Below are positions 41,705-50,033 of a stretch of 64,000 bases of DNA, in pieces. Source of the DNA: VRUE01 sp963720805. Lineage in GTDB: Bacteria; Actinomycetota; Thermoleophilia; Solirubrobacterales; 70-9. The stretch is taken from the NCBI GenBank assembly GCA_963720805.1, contig CAVRGT010000011.1, positions 62,001 to 126,000 of the forward strand, written 5' to 3'. Numbering within the stretch: the stretch's first letter is position 1; each line of letters opens with the position of its first letter. A model generated the notes under the pieces. That model was not told the origin of the DNA, made no database searches, and was given only the letters and a program-made list of their open reading frames with translations. The position numbers and the translations under genes are program-made.

Positions 41705-42580
41705 CTAAAGGCCGCGCAGGACTTCGACGGCGATCTTGGCCGTCTCGGTCGGGCTTTCGCCGACCCGCACGCCCTTCGCTTCGAGCGCGTCCTTCTTCGC
41801 CTGGGCGGTGCCAGAGGAGCCGGAGATGATCGCCCCGGCGTGGCCCATCTGCTTGCCGGGCGGGGCGGTGAAGCCGGCGATGTAGGCGACGACCGGCTTG
41901 GAGATCTCGGCGGCGATGAACTCGGCGGCGCGCTCCTCCGCGTCACCGCCGATCTCGCCGACCATCACGATCAGCTCGGTCTCGGGGTCGGCCTCATACA
42001 GCGTCAGGATGTCGATGAAGTCCGAGCCGATGATCGGGTCGCCGCCGATGCCGACGATCGAGGAGTTGCCCTCGCCCGCCTGCTTCAACTCGTTGCCGAT
42101 CTGGTAGGTCAGCGTGCCCGACTTGGAGACGACGCCGATCTTGCCCGGGTCGAAGAACTGGGCAGGGATGATGCCGACGTTGGCCTTGCCCGGCGAGAGC
42201 GCGCCGGGGCAGTTGGGGCCGAGCAACCGCACCCCGGCCTCCTTGGCCTTCCAGTAGGTATTGAGCATGTCGAGCACCGGAATGCCCTCGGTGATCGCGA
42301 TCACCGTCTCGACCCCGGACTCGATCGCCTCGTCGATTGCCGGCGCGGCGAAGCGAGCCGGCACGAAGATCATCGAGGTGTTGGCGCCAGCCTGCTCGAC
42401 CGATTCCTTGATCGTGTCGAAAACCGGCACGCCCTCGACGTCCTGGCCACCCTTGCCGGGCGTCACCCCGGCCACCAGATCGGTGCCGTAGGCCTTGTTG
42501 CGCAGGCCGTGGAAGGAGCCCTCGCGGCCGGTCAGGCCGGAGACGACCAGCTTGGTCCCCTTGTCGATGATGATCGACAT
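41705..42580 (-). CDS. sucD: Succinyl-CoA synthetase (succinate-CoA ligase) alpha subunit
   Basis: 291 aa. It has the CoA-binding Rossmann domain (LVVSGLTGREGSFHGLRNKAYGT, GVTPGKGGQ), LLGPNCPGALSPG and the phospho-His loop QMGHAGAIISGSSGTA. With SucC it converts succinyl-CoA plus ADP/GDP to succinate and NTP in the TCA cycle. Its start is immediately adjacent to the stop of sucC, the two sharing one base. Confidence 0.97.
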   Translation of the reverse strand: MSIIIDKGTKLVVSGLTGREGSFHGLRNKAYGTDLVAGVTPGKGGQDVEGVPVFDTIKESVEQAGANTSMIFVPARFAAPAIDEAIESGVETVIAITEGIPVLDMLNTYWKAKEAGVRLLGPNCPGALSPGKANVGIIPAQFFDPGKIGVVSKSGTLTYQIGNELKQAGEGNSSIVGIGGDPIIGSDFIDILTLYEADPETELIVMVGEIGGDAEERAAEFIAAEISKPVVAYIAGFTAPPGKQMGHAGAIISGSSGTAQAKKDALEAKGVRVGESPTETAKIAVEVLRGL

Positions 42581-43743
42581 CAGCCGTTGCTCCCGGCGAG
42601 CTCGACCACGCGACGGGCGGCGCCCAGCATCGTCGTCTCCTGGTTCAGGTTGGGCAGGTCGGCCTCGGCGAGGATCTTCAGGCCCTCCTCGGAGTTGGTG
42701 CCGTCGAGGCGCACGACCAGCGGCAGCTTCAGCTCCAGCTGCTGGGAGGCGGTGACGATGCCCTTGGCGATCTCGTCGCAGCGGGTGATGCCGCCGAAGA
42801 TGTTGAAGAGGATCGCCGTGACCTTCTCGTCGGAGGTGATCACGGTCAGCGCATCGACGATCGCCTCGGCCTTGGAGCCGCCGCCGGCGTCGAGGAAGTT
42901 GGCCGGGGCGCCACCCGCTTGGGCGACGACGTCCAGCGTCGACATGCAGAGCCCAGCGCCGTTGGCGAGGATGCCGACGTTGCCGTCGAGCTTGACGTAG
43001 GTGAGGCCCTTCTCCTTCGCCATCGCCTCCTGCGGGTCCTCGGCGGTGTCGGCGATCTCGGCCAGGTCCTGGTGGCGGAAGAGCGCGTTGCCGTCGATCG
43101 TCACCTTGGCGTCAAGCGCGACGACCTCGCGGTCGTTGGTGACGATCAGCGGGTTGACCTCGATCAGGCCGGCGTCCTCGGAGCTCGCCACCTCGGCCAG
43201 CTTGACCAGCACCTCGGCGGCCTGGTCGCGGATGTCCTCATCGAGCCCGGCGGCGTCGATGATCTCCCCCGCCGCGGCCGCATCGAAGGGCTTGGTCGGG
43301 TCGATGTGGACCTTGACCAGGGCATCGGGGTCCTCGGCGGCGACCGCCTCAATGTCCATGCCGCCCTTGGCGGAAACCATCGCCAGCAGCTTCTTCTCGC
43401 CGCGGTCGAGGATCACCGAGACGTAGTACTCGGAGGCGATGTCGGAGCCGCCCTCGATCCAGACTTGGTCGACGCGGAAGGGACCCTCGCCGTGCGGGCC
43501 GATGATGTCCATGCCGAGGATCGCGTCGGCGTAGGCGCGCGCCTCCTCGGCGTCCTTGGCGATCTTGATCCCGCCCGCCTTGCCGCGACCGCCGATCAGC
43601 ACCTGCGCCTTGATCGCGCAGGGGAAGCCGATCCGCTCCGCCGCGGCGACGGCGTCATCGACGTTGGCAGCGACCTCGCCGCTCGGCACGGCGACGCCGT
43701 GCTTGGCGAAAAGCTGCTTGCCCTGGTACTCGAGGAGGTCCAT
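42580..43743 (-). CDS. sucC: Succinyl-CoA synthetase beta subunit
   Basis: 387 aa, the usual length. ATP-grasp domain with MDLLEYQGKQLFAKHGVAVP, the nucleotide-binding AQVLIGGRGKAGGI, EVNPLIV, NGAGLCMSTLD, NFLDAGGGS, FNIFGGITRCDEIAKG and LVVRLDGTNSEEG. First gene of the sucCD operon, which faces the divergent HAD gene. Confidence 0.97.
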   Translation of the reverse strand: MDLLEYQGKQLFAKHGVAVPSGEVAANVDDAVAAAERIGFPCAIKAQVLIGGRGKAGGIKIAKDAEEARAYADAILGMDIIGPHGEGPFRVDQVWIEGGSDIASEYYVSVILDRGEKKLLAMVSAKGGMDIEAVAAEDPDALVKVHIDPTKPFDAAAAGEIIDAAGLDEDIRDQAAEVLVKLAEVASSEDAGLIEVNPLIVTNDREVVALDAKVTIDGNALFRHQDLAEIADTAEDPQEAMAKEKGLTYVKLDGNVGILANGAGLCMSTLDVVAQAGGAPANFLDAGGGSKAEAIVDALTVITSDEKVTAILFNIFGGITRCDEIAKGIVTASQQLELKLPLVVRLDGTNSEEGLKILAEADLPNLNQETTMLGAARRVVELAGSNG

Positions 43744-43844
43744 TGGAGGAGACGCGCCAGCCTGGCGCGGGGCGGCAGCCTATCCAAGATTTCAGGTGGC
43801 GCGCCGCCCGCCTCGCGGGCTGCTGCCATAATGCGCCGCCGCCG

Positions 43845-44528
43845 ATGCCTCTCCCCAGTCTCAAAACCGTCAAATGGGTAACCACCGACTGTTACGGCAC
43901 CCTGATCGATTGGGAGAAAGGCATCATCGACGCCTGCAAGAAAGAGGCGCAGAAAGACGGCTTCAGCTTTGAAGAGGAACCCTTCCTCGCCCGCTTCATG
44001 GAGGTCCAGGCCGAAATCATGGCGGGCTCCTACGAGCTCTATGCCGAGGTGCTGCGCCGCACGATCGTCAAGGTCGCCGGCGAGCTGGGCTGGGAGATCG
44101 AGCCCTCGCGGGCACAGTTCCTGCCCAACAGCGTCGCCTACTGGCTGCCCTTCCGCGAGTCCAACGCGGCGATGGACCGGCTCAGAAAACGCTACGAGAT
44201 CGGCATCGTCTCCAACATCGACGACAAACTGCTCGGCATCTCCCGCCGCCACCTGCGCACCGAACTCGACCTCGTGGTCACCGCGCAGCAGGTGCGCAGC
44301 TACAAGCCGGACCCCGTCCACTTCAAAGAGGCGGCACGGCGGATCGGCGGCAAGAAAGGCTGGCTGCACATCGGTTGCAACTACACAAACGATGTCGCGC
44401 CACTGCTGAAAATGAACGTGCCGGTGATCTGGGTCAACCGCCACGGCGAGAAACTCGAAGGCCGCAAGGCGCCAAGCGCCACCGTCAAGACCTTCCGCGA
44501 CGCCGCCAAAAAGCTCGGCGCGTCCTGA
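43845..44528 (+). CDS. HAD-family hydrolase (haloacid dehalogenase type II-like)
   Basis: 227 aa from ATG at 43845; an in-frame start at 43743 would run through the GC hairpins of the sucC leader. Motif I is WVTTDCYGTLIDW (nucleophile Asp15; Tyr at +2 as in L-2-haloacid dehalogenases rather than Asp), motif II VSNIDD, motif III KPDPVHF, and GCNYTNDVAPLLKMN. It is either a dehalogenase or a phosphatase of this subgroup. Cytosolic; substrate open. Confidence 0.85.
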   Translation: MPLPSLKTVKWVTTDCYGTLIDWEKGIIDACKKEAQKDGFSFEEEPFLARFMEVQAEIMAGSYELYAEVLRRTIVKVAGELGWEIEPSRAQFLPNSVAYWLPFRESNAAMDRLRKRYEIGIVSNIDDKLLGISRRHLRTELDLVVTAQQVRSYKPDPVHFKEAARRIGGKKGWLHIGCNYTNDVAPLLKMNVPVIWVNRHGEKLEGRKAPSATVKTFRDAAKKLGAS

Positions 44529-44605
44529 GCGATCTCTAGCGTTTCGCAACTTCAGCCCGCGTAGCTGTTTCGACCAGGTAGGTCGCCTGCGCGACGGCAA
44601 TCTCC

Positions 44606-46447
44606 ATGGATCGAACCGAACAAAGCAGGGCAGGACGGAGTATCCGGCTCGCCGTGGTCGCGGCGGGGATGCTGGCGCTGCTCTGCCTGCTCGCCAGCTC
44701 CGGCTTGCGCTCCAGCGCCGCCGCCGCGACCCCGGAACGGCCCAGCTTCGTCGTCATCCAGACCGACGACCAGACCCTCGACGGGCTCTACGCGGCCTTT
44801 GGCCACCCGCGACTGCAGGCGATGCCGAACACGCTGAAACTGATCGCCAAGCGCGGCGAGACCTTCAACCGCTACTACGTCTCCTACCCGCTCTGCTGCC
44901 CCTCGCGAGTCAGCCTGCTGACCGGGCGCTACGCCCATAACAGCGGGGTCAAGGGCAACATCCAGCCCAACGGCGGCTACTTCGGCTACTCCTTCCGGGG
45001 CGCCTACACCCACAACATCGGCACCTGGCTGCAGGGCGCCGGCTACCGCACGATCCACGTCGGCAAGTTCCTCAACGGCTACGGCGACGAACCGTATTCG
45101 AGCGGTGCCGAAGTGCCGCCGGGTTGGACCGCCTGGCACTCGGTGCTGAAGGCGGACACGACTCACTACTACTACGGCTACTCGCTCAACAACAACGGCG
45201 TGATCGAAGGGCCCTACGGCGACTCCGGCTCCTGGGAACCGCGCCAGTACACGACCCGAGACGACATCGGCTGCCCCTTCGCGCCGCTGAACGGCCAGCC
45301 CTGCTTCTACGAGACCGACACGCTGACCAACTTCGCCGCCCAGGAGCTGCGCAACACCTCGCCCGAACAGCCCTTCTACCTGCAACTCGACTACACCTCG
45401 CCGCACGGCGACTTCCGCCAACCGGCGGGCCCCGAGCCGGCGCCCCGCCACTACGACTGGTTCAAAGGCGCACCCTTCCCCCACAACCGCGGCCAGGGCT
45501 TCGACGAGGGCAACGTCTCCGACAAGCCGAGCTTCATCAAGGAAGCGCCCTACCTCTCGCTCAGTGACATCCACACCTATCGCGTCTACTGGGACAAGCA
45601 GCTGGACGCCGAGCGCTCGATCGACGACGGGGTCAAACTGCTGATCGACACGCTCGGCTCGCTGCACCGGCTGCGCAACACCTACGTCATCTTCACCTCC
45701 GACAACGGCTTCTTCTTCGGCGAGCACCGCCTGATTGGCGGCAAGTTCCTCGCCTATGAGCCCTCCACCCACATGCCCTTCCTGATCCGCGGGCCCCACA
45801 TCAAGCCGAACAGCGAATCGGGCGAGATCGTCGGCAACATCGACGTCGCCCCGACGGTTCTCGACCTGGCCGGGGTCACGCCCGACAAGAGCGTCGACGG
45901 GCGCTCGCTGAAGCCGTTCTTCGAAGACCCCGACCTGCGCACTCTGCGGCCCTTCCTCTTCGAGTCCTTCGTCGAAACCTCGGACGTCGAGGAATCGGGG
46001 GCGATCGCCGAACCGGGCGACCAGAGCGCGACGGCGGCCCAGCGCACGCACAGCACCAGCGCGATCCCGGAGCTGCACCCACGCCGAGGCGGGGCAACGG
46101 CGTCGCTTCTGGCGCCGCCCAAGGACTACGAGGGAATCCGCCTCGGCCCCTACAAGTACATCGCCTGGCCGGACGGCGAGAAGGAGCTCTACGACCTCGA
46201 AACCGACCCCTACGAGCTCAACAACCTGGTCCGCATCCGTAACTACTTCCCGGTCCGCAACTTCCTCCACCGCGAACTGACCGAACGGCTCGAGGACTGC
46301 GTCGGCCGCGGCTGCCGCGAAGAAGCCGCGGAAATCCCGCTAACGCGCCGCGAACGCCAACAGGTAATCCGCCAGGTCAAGGCGGAACGACGGGAAAAAC
46401 AAAAGCAGAAAAAAGAACAGCAAAAGGGCAAACAGCAGAAACACTGA
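44606..46447 (+). CDS. Secreted sulfatase (type I, formylglycine-dependent)
   Basis: 613 aa. Signal sequence/anchor at residues ~12-40. Sulfatase core: IQTDDQT metal site, the formylglycine signature C-C-P-S-R (Cys97 as converted residue) in LCCPSRVSLLTGRYAHN, HVGKFLNGYG, FTSDNGFFFGEHR and NIDVAPTVLDLAG. Closest in pattern to N-acetylglucosamine-6-sulfatase/arylsulfatase-type enzymes. The C-terminal ~30 residues are a Lys/Gln-rich, AT-rich tail. It would release sulfate from external sulfate esters, which fits the sulfate-assimilation operon 3 kb downstream; no formylglycine-generating enzyme lies in the window. Confidence 0.9.
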   Translation: MDRTEQSRAGRSIRLAVVAAGMLALLCLLASSGLRSSAAAATPERPSFVVIQTDDQTLDGLYAAFGHPRLQAMPNTLKLIAKRGETFNRYYVSYPLCCPSRVSLLTGRYAHNSGVKGNIQPNGGYFGYSFRGAYTHNIGTWLQGAGYRTIHVGKFLNGYGDEPYSSGAEVPPGWTAWHSVLKADTTHYYYGYSLNNNGVIEGPYGDSGSWEPRQYTTRDDIGCPFAPLNGQPCFYETDTLTNFAAQELRNTSPEQPFYLQLDYTSPHGDFRQPAGPEPAPRHYDWFKGAPFPHNRGQGFDEGNVSDKPSFIKEAPYLSLSDIHTYRVYWDKQLDAERSIDDGVKLLIDTLGSLHRLRNTYVIFTSDNGFFFGEHRLIGGKFLAYEPSTHMPFLIRGPHIKPNSESGEIVGNIDVAPTVLDLAGVTPDKSVDGRSLKPFFEDPDLRTLRPFLFESFVETSDVEESGAIAEPGDQSATAAQRTHSTSAIPELHPRRGGATASLLAPPKDYEGIRLGPYKYIAWPDGEKELYDLETDPYELNNLVRIRNYFPVRNFLHRELTERLEDCVGRGCREEAAEIPLTRRERQQVIRQVKAERREKQKQKKEQQKGKQQKH

Positions 46448-46457
46448 GCGCCGCTGT

Positions 46458-48224
46458 TTACTTGATCACGGCGAGGACGTCGCCGCTGGAAACCGCATCG
46501 CCCTCGGCAATCTTGAGCTCCTCGACCTTGCCGGCGCGGTGGGCGACGATCTCGTTCTCCATCTTCATCGCCTCGATCACGCAGATCAGATCGCCCTCGG
46601 CAACCTCGGCGCCTTTCTCGACGGCGACCTTGAAGACGGTGCCCTGCAGCGGCGAGGGCAGTGACTCGCTGGAGGAACCGCCGCCGCCACCGGCCTTGCG
46701 CTCGCGCTTCGGCGGTTTCTTGCCGCCCGCCGCCGGGGCCGCGGCGGCACCCGCGATGGCCTCACCGATCACCTTGACGTCGAAGAGCTTGCCCGAGACC
46801 TCGACCTTGTAGTCGCGACTGACGATCTCGCCGCCGTCCTCGGAGGGCTCGGGCGGCTTCGGGTCGGCCGGAGCGGTCGACTTGAGCCAGTCGCGGTCCT
46901 CCATCAGGTCGCGGCAGGTCTCGCCCTTTGCCCACTGCTCGGTGGCGAGGATCGCTTCGTGGAAGGGGATCAGCGTGGTCAGGCCGCCCGAGTCGTATTC
47001 GGAGAGGGCCCGCAGCATGCGCCTCGTCGCCTTCTCGCGGTCGACGTCCCAGACGATCAGCTTGGCCACCATCGGGTCGTACATCGGCGTCACCTCGGAG
47101 CCGCCCTCGACGCCGGAGTCGACGCGGACGCCGGGGCCGGAAGGCTCGCGGTAGGAGTCGCCGATCGGGCCCGGGGCGGGAGCGAACTTCTTGTGCGCCG
47201 CCTCGGCGTTGATCCGGCACTCGATCGACCAGCCATTTAGTTTCACGTCCTGCTGGGCGATCGAGAGCGGCTCACCAGCGGCGATGAGGATCTGCTCGCG
47301 AACGATGTCGATGCCGCTGACCATCTCGGTCACGCAGTGCTCGACCTGCACGCGGGTGTTCATCTCGAGGAAGAAGTACTCCTCGCCGACCTGCATGCCC
47401 TCGATCGTGCCGGCGCCACGGTAGCCGACAGCCGCGGCCGCGTCAGTGGCGATCTTGCCGATCCGCTCGCGCATCTCCTCGTCGACGTGCGGCCCCGGGG
47501 CCTCCTCGATCACCTTCTGGTGGCGGCGCTGGATCGAGCAGTCGCGCTCACCGAGGTGGATCACGTTGCCGTGCCCGTCGGCGAGCACCTGGACCTCGAC
47601 GTGGCGCGGGTCCTCGAGGTAGCGCTCAACGTAGACGCGGTCATCGGAGAAGAACTTCTCGCCTTCCCGGCCTGAGCCCTCGAAGGCCTCCTGAAGGTCG
47701 TCGGGCGTCATCGCCACGCGGAAGCCCTTGCCGCCGCCGCCGCCCGCGGCCTTGCAGGCGACCGGGTAGCCGGCTTCCTCGGCCTGCTTGCGGGCCTCGT
47801 CGAGGTCCTTGGCGACCTCGGTCGAGCCGGGGACGATCGGCACCCCGGCCTGCTCCATGATCTCGCGCGCCTTCGTCTTCGAGCCCATCGCATCGATCGC
47901 CTCCGGCGGCGGGCCGATCCAGGTGATCCCCGCCTCGTCGCAGGCGCGGGCCATCTCGGCGTTCTCGGCGAGGAAGCCGTAGCCGGGGTGGATCCCTTCA
48001 GCGCCCGCATCCTTCGCCGTCTCGATGATCTCGGCGATGTTGAGGTAGCTCTCCGCCGGCACCGCCGGTCCGATCAGGAAGGCCTCGTCGGCCGCGCGCA
48101 CGTGCGGGGCATCGCGGTCGATCTCCGAGTAGACGGCGACCGAGCCGATGCCCATCTCCTTCAGCGTGCGGGCCACGCGAATCGCGATCTCGCCGCGGTT
48201 GGCAATCAAGACCTTCTGGAACAC
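46458..48224 (-). CDS. accA: Acetyl-/propionyl-CoA carboxylase alpha chain (biotin carboxylase plus BCCP)
   Basis: 588 aa. Biotin carboxylase domain at 1-~450: KVLIANRGEIAIRVARTLKEMG, HPGYGFLAENAEMARAC, ACKAAGGGGGKGFRVA (ATP), ERDCSIQRRHQKVIEEAPGP and FLEMNTRVQVEH. After a Lys-rich linker comes the biotinyl domain with EAMKMENEI (Lys ~554) at the C-terminus. The fused layout is the actinobacterial AccA type used in acetyl/propionyl-CoA carboxylases. The carboxyltransferase beta chain is not in the window. Symbol follows actinobacterial usage. Confidence 0.93.
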   Translation of the reverse strand: MFQKVLIANRGEIAIRVARTLKEMGIGSVAVYSEIDRDAPHVRAADEAFLIGPAVPAESYLNIAEIIETAKDAGAEGIHPGYGFLAENAEMARACDEAGITWIGPPPEAIDAMGSKTKAREIMEQAGVPIVPGSTEVAKDLDEARKQAEEAGYPVACKAAGGGGGKGFRVAMTPDDLQEAFEGSGREGEKFFSDDRVYVERYLEDPRHVEVQVLADGHGNVIHLGERDCSIQRRHQKVIEEAPGPHVDEEMRERIGKIATDAAAAVGYRGAGTIEGMQVGEEYFFLEMNTRVQVEHCVTEMVSGIDIVREQILIAAGEPLSIAQQDVKLNGWSIECRINAEAAHKKFAPAPGPIGDSYREPSGPGVRVDSGVEGGSEVTPMYDPMVAKLIVWDVDREKATRRMLRALSEYDSGGLTTLIPFHEAILATEQWAKGETCRDLMEDRDWLKSTAPADPKPPEPSEDGGEIVSRDYKVEVSGKLFDVKVIGEAIAGAAAAPAAGGKKPPKRERKAGGGGGSSSESLPSPLQGTVFKVAVEKGAEVAEGDLICVIEAMKMENEIVAHRAGKVEELKIAEGDAVSSGDVLAVIK

Positions 48225-48257
48225 GGCGGCGCAGTCTAGTTATCGGGCGGATGGAAG

Positions 48258-48359
48258 GGAGGGCCGATCTCCCTCCGGCGGAAACCGTCCGGCTGGCACG
48301 CGTGCTCGGGCTCGGATCGTTCCGCTCCCAAGCTTCCGCCCGAGGGAGATCGGCCCTCC
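48258..48359. repeat. 26-bp near-perfect inverted repeat in a divergent promoter region
   Basis: 48258-48283 and 48334-48359 are complementary at 25 of 26 positions, spacer 50 nt with a small internal dyad GCACGCGTGC. Each arm contains a GGGAG...CTCCC mini-palindrome. It occupies the gap between the divergent carboxylase (start 48224) and PHP (start 48424) genes. Confidence 0.8.
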
Positions 48360-48423
48360 TGGCAACCGGCGAAACCAGCAGCGCCGCCGCCATGCCATTC
48401 GGTGCAATAGCTTCCCCGACCTG

Positions 48424-49233
48424 ATGTTGATCGAGCTGCAGTCGCACTCCACGGTCTCGGATGGCCAGCTGGCGCCGGGAGAAGTTGTTGCCCAGGCCTG
48501 GGAGGCCGGCGTTACCACCCTGGCGTTGACGGACCATGACGCCGTGGCCGGAGTTGAGGAGGCTGCTGAGGCGGCCAAGGGGTTTGGGATCGAGCTGGTG
48601 CCCGCAATCGAGATGTCCTGCGTGCACGAGTACGCGGAAGACCTGCATATCTGCGGGTATTGGGTCGACCTGGCGACGATCAAGCCGGTCTGCGAAAGGG
48701 CGCAGAAGGAACGGGTCAACCGGGCCGAGGAGATCATCGGGCGGCTGCGCAACTGGGGCTTCGAAATCAAACTCGAGGACGCGATCAAAGAGGCCGGCGA
48801 CGCCCTCTCGATCGGCCGGCCCCACATCGCCCGCGCCGCCGGCGCAAGCGGCGATCTCGGCCCCTTCTTCGAGGAGTACCTCGTCCCCGGCGCCAAGGCC
48901 TTCGTCCCCCGGCGCTGGCCCACCGCCGAGCAGGCGATCGCGCTGATCCACGAGGCAGGCGGAACCGCCGTAATCGCCCACCCCTACTGGGACATCGACG
49001 ACCCCGACGAGGTAGAGGACCTGATCCGCTCCCTAAAACCCGACGGCGTAGAGGCCTTCTACCCGCCCCACACCCAAGAGCAGACCGAACACCTCCTCCA
49101 CCTCTGCGACGAGCTAAACCTCATCCCCACCGCCTCCTCCGACTACCACGGCCCCACCCACAAGACCTTCTCCAAATTCGGCGACTACAACACCTACGGC
49201 CTAGCCGACCCCCAGGTCCCCCCCAAGCCGTAA
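48424..49233 (+). CDS. PHP-domain phosphoesterase
   Basis: 269 aa from ATG at 48424; the in-frame upstream extension runs through the palindrome and is discarded. PHP motifs: LIELQSHSTVSDG, LTDHDAVAG, EMSCVHEYAEDLHICGYW, VIAHPYWD and SSDYHGPTH, giving the His/Asp ligands of a trinuclear metal site. Homologues include AMP/oligonucleotide phosphodiesterases (RNase AM/TrpH type). Soluble. Specific substrate not certain. Confidence 0.87.
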   Translation: MLIELQSHSTVSDGQLAPGEVVAQAWEAGVTTLALTDHDAVAGVEEAAEAAKGFGIELVPAIEMSCVHEYAEDLHICGYWVDLATIKPVCERAQKERVNRAEEIIGRLRNWGFEIKLEDAIKEAGDALSIGRPHIARAAGASGDLGPFFEEYLVPGAKAFVPRRWPTAEQAIALIHEAGGTAVIAHPYWDIDDPDEVEDLIRSLKPDGVEAFYPPHTQEQTEHLLHLCDELNLIPTASSDYHGPTHKTFSKFGDYNTYGLADPQVPPKP

Positions 49234-49250
49234 CGAGACCAGCAACCCCC

Positions 49251-49297
49251 TTCCGGTGCGCCTTTTACGGCCCACAGCCACATAAAGCGCACCGGAA
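49251..49297. repeat. Palindromic element, family A copy 3
   Basis: TTCCGGTGCGCCTT (49251-49264) pairs with 49284-49297 with one mismatch; the inner part has diverged. Lies just downstream of the PHP gene, in the convergent gap before cysC. Confidence 0.65.
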
Positions 49298-49334
49298 CCA
49301 ACAAGCAGCTAAGGGAGTGCATCGAGTCGCTCCC

Positions 49335-49377
49335 CTGCGCCTTGTGCACGCTGGGAGTGCATAAAGCACACCGGAAC
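49335..49377. repeat. Palindromic element, family A copy 4 (degenerate)
   Basis: CTGCGCCTTGTGCAC (49335-49349) opposes GTGCATAAAGCACAC (49357-49371), followed by the family CCGGAAC. Several mismatches; recognisable by GCGCCTT-TGCAC and GTGCATAAAG. It is in tandem with copy 3, about 40 bp apart. Confidence 0.55.
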
Positions 49378-49381
49378 GAAG

Positions 49382-49457
49382 ACGGGGCGGGAGCCCCATC
49401 TCAAAACACTCAAGAGCGGCGCCAGCCGCTCGTTTTGAGATGGGGCTCCCGCCCCGT
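49382..49457. repeat. Compound palindrome, family B copy 1 (26-bp perfect arms)
   Basis: 49382-49407 pairs perfectly with 49432-49457 over 26 bp. Inside, GAGCGGC (49414-49420) pairs with GCCGCTC (49425-49431) around GCCA, leaving ACTCAA unpaired on the left. The core CAAAACACTCAAGAGCGGC is identical to that at 54201-54218. The outer arm contains GGGGC-GGGA-GCCCC, itself a hairpin. It lies between convergent PHP and cysC, at the 3' border of the sulfate operon. Confidence 0.9.
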
Positions 49458-49472
49458 TTCACTTCGAGGTCT

Positions 49473-50027
49473 TTATGCAGTAACAGCAGCGGCGGGGATC
49501 AGCTCCCGCGACTCCAAGTACTCCAGCAGCTTCTGCGCCGACTCCTCGGGAGTCTCGTTCTCGGTATCGCAGACCCAGGCCGGATTCTCCGGGATCTCAT
49601 ACGGGTCCGAGACGCCGGTGAATTCCTTGATCTCGCCCGAGAACGCCTTGGCGTAGAGCCCCTTGACGTCGCGCTCGGCGCAGGTGTCGACCGAGGCCTT
49701 GACGTAGACCTCGATGAAGCGGTCGCCCATCAGCTCGTGGGCCTCGTCGCGGATCTCGGCGTAAGGGGAGATCGCCGCGGTGATCACCGGCACGCCGTTG
49801 CGGGAGAGCAGGTCGGCGACGAAGGCGATGCGACGGATGTTGATGTCGCGGTCCTCCTTGGAGAAGCCCAAGCCCTTGGAGAGGTTTTCGCGCACGACGT
49901 CGCCGTCGAGGATCTCGAGCTTTGAGCCGCGCTCGAGCAGGTGGCCCTCCAAGAGCCTTGAGATCGTTGTCTTGCCGGCACCGGAGAGTCCGGTGAACCA
50001 GAGGGTGAAGCCCTTCTCGCCAGCCAT
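49473..50027 (-). CDS. cysC: Adenylyl-sulfate (APS) kinase
   Basis: 184 aa. P-loop FTGLSGAGKTTISRLLE (residues 11-27), LDGDVVRENLSKGLGFSKEDRDINIRRI (APS-binding), ITAAISPYAEIRDEAHELMG and VYVKASVDTCAERDVKGLYAKA. It makes PAPS from APS and ATP. It is the last gene of the sulfate operon, 6 bp after sat. Since the reductase downstream of APS here is of the APS type, the kinase probably supplies PAPS for sulfotransfer rather than for reduction. Confidence 0.95.
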   Translation of the reverse strand: MAGEKGFTLWFTGLSGAGKTTISRLLEGHLLERGSKLEILDGDVVRENLSKGLGFSKEDRDINIRRIAFVADLLSRNGVPVITAAISPYAEIRDEAHELMGDRFIEVYVKASVDTCAERDVKGLYAKAFSGEIKEFTGVSDPYEIPENPAWVCDTENETPEESAQKLLEYLESRELIPAAAVTA

Positions 50028-50033
50028 GCTTTC

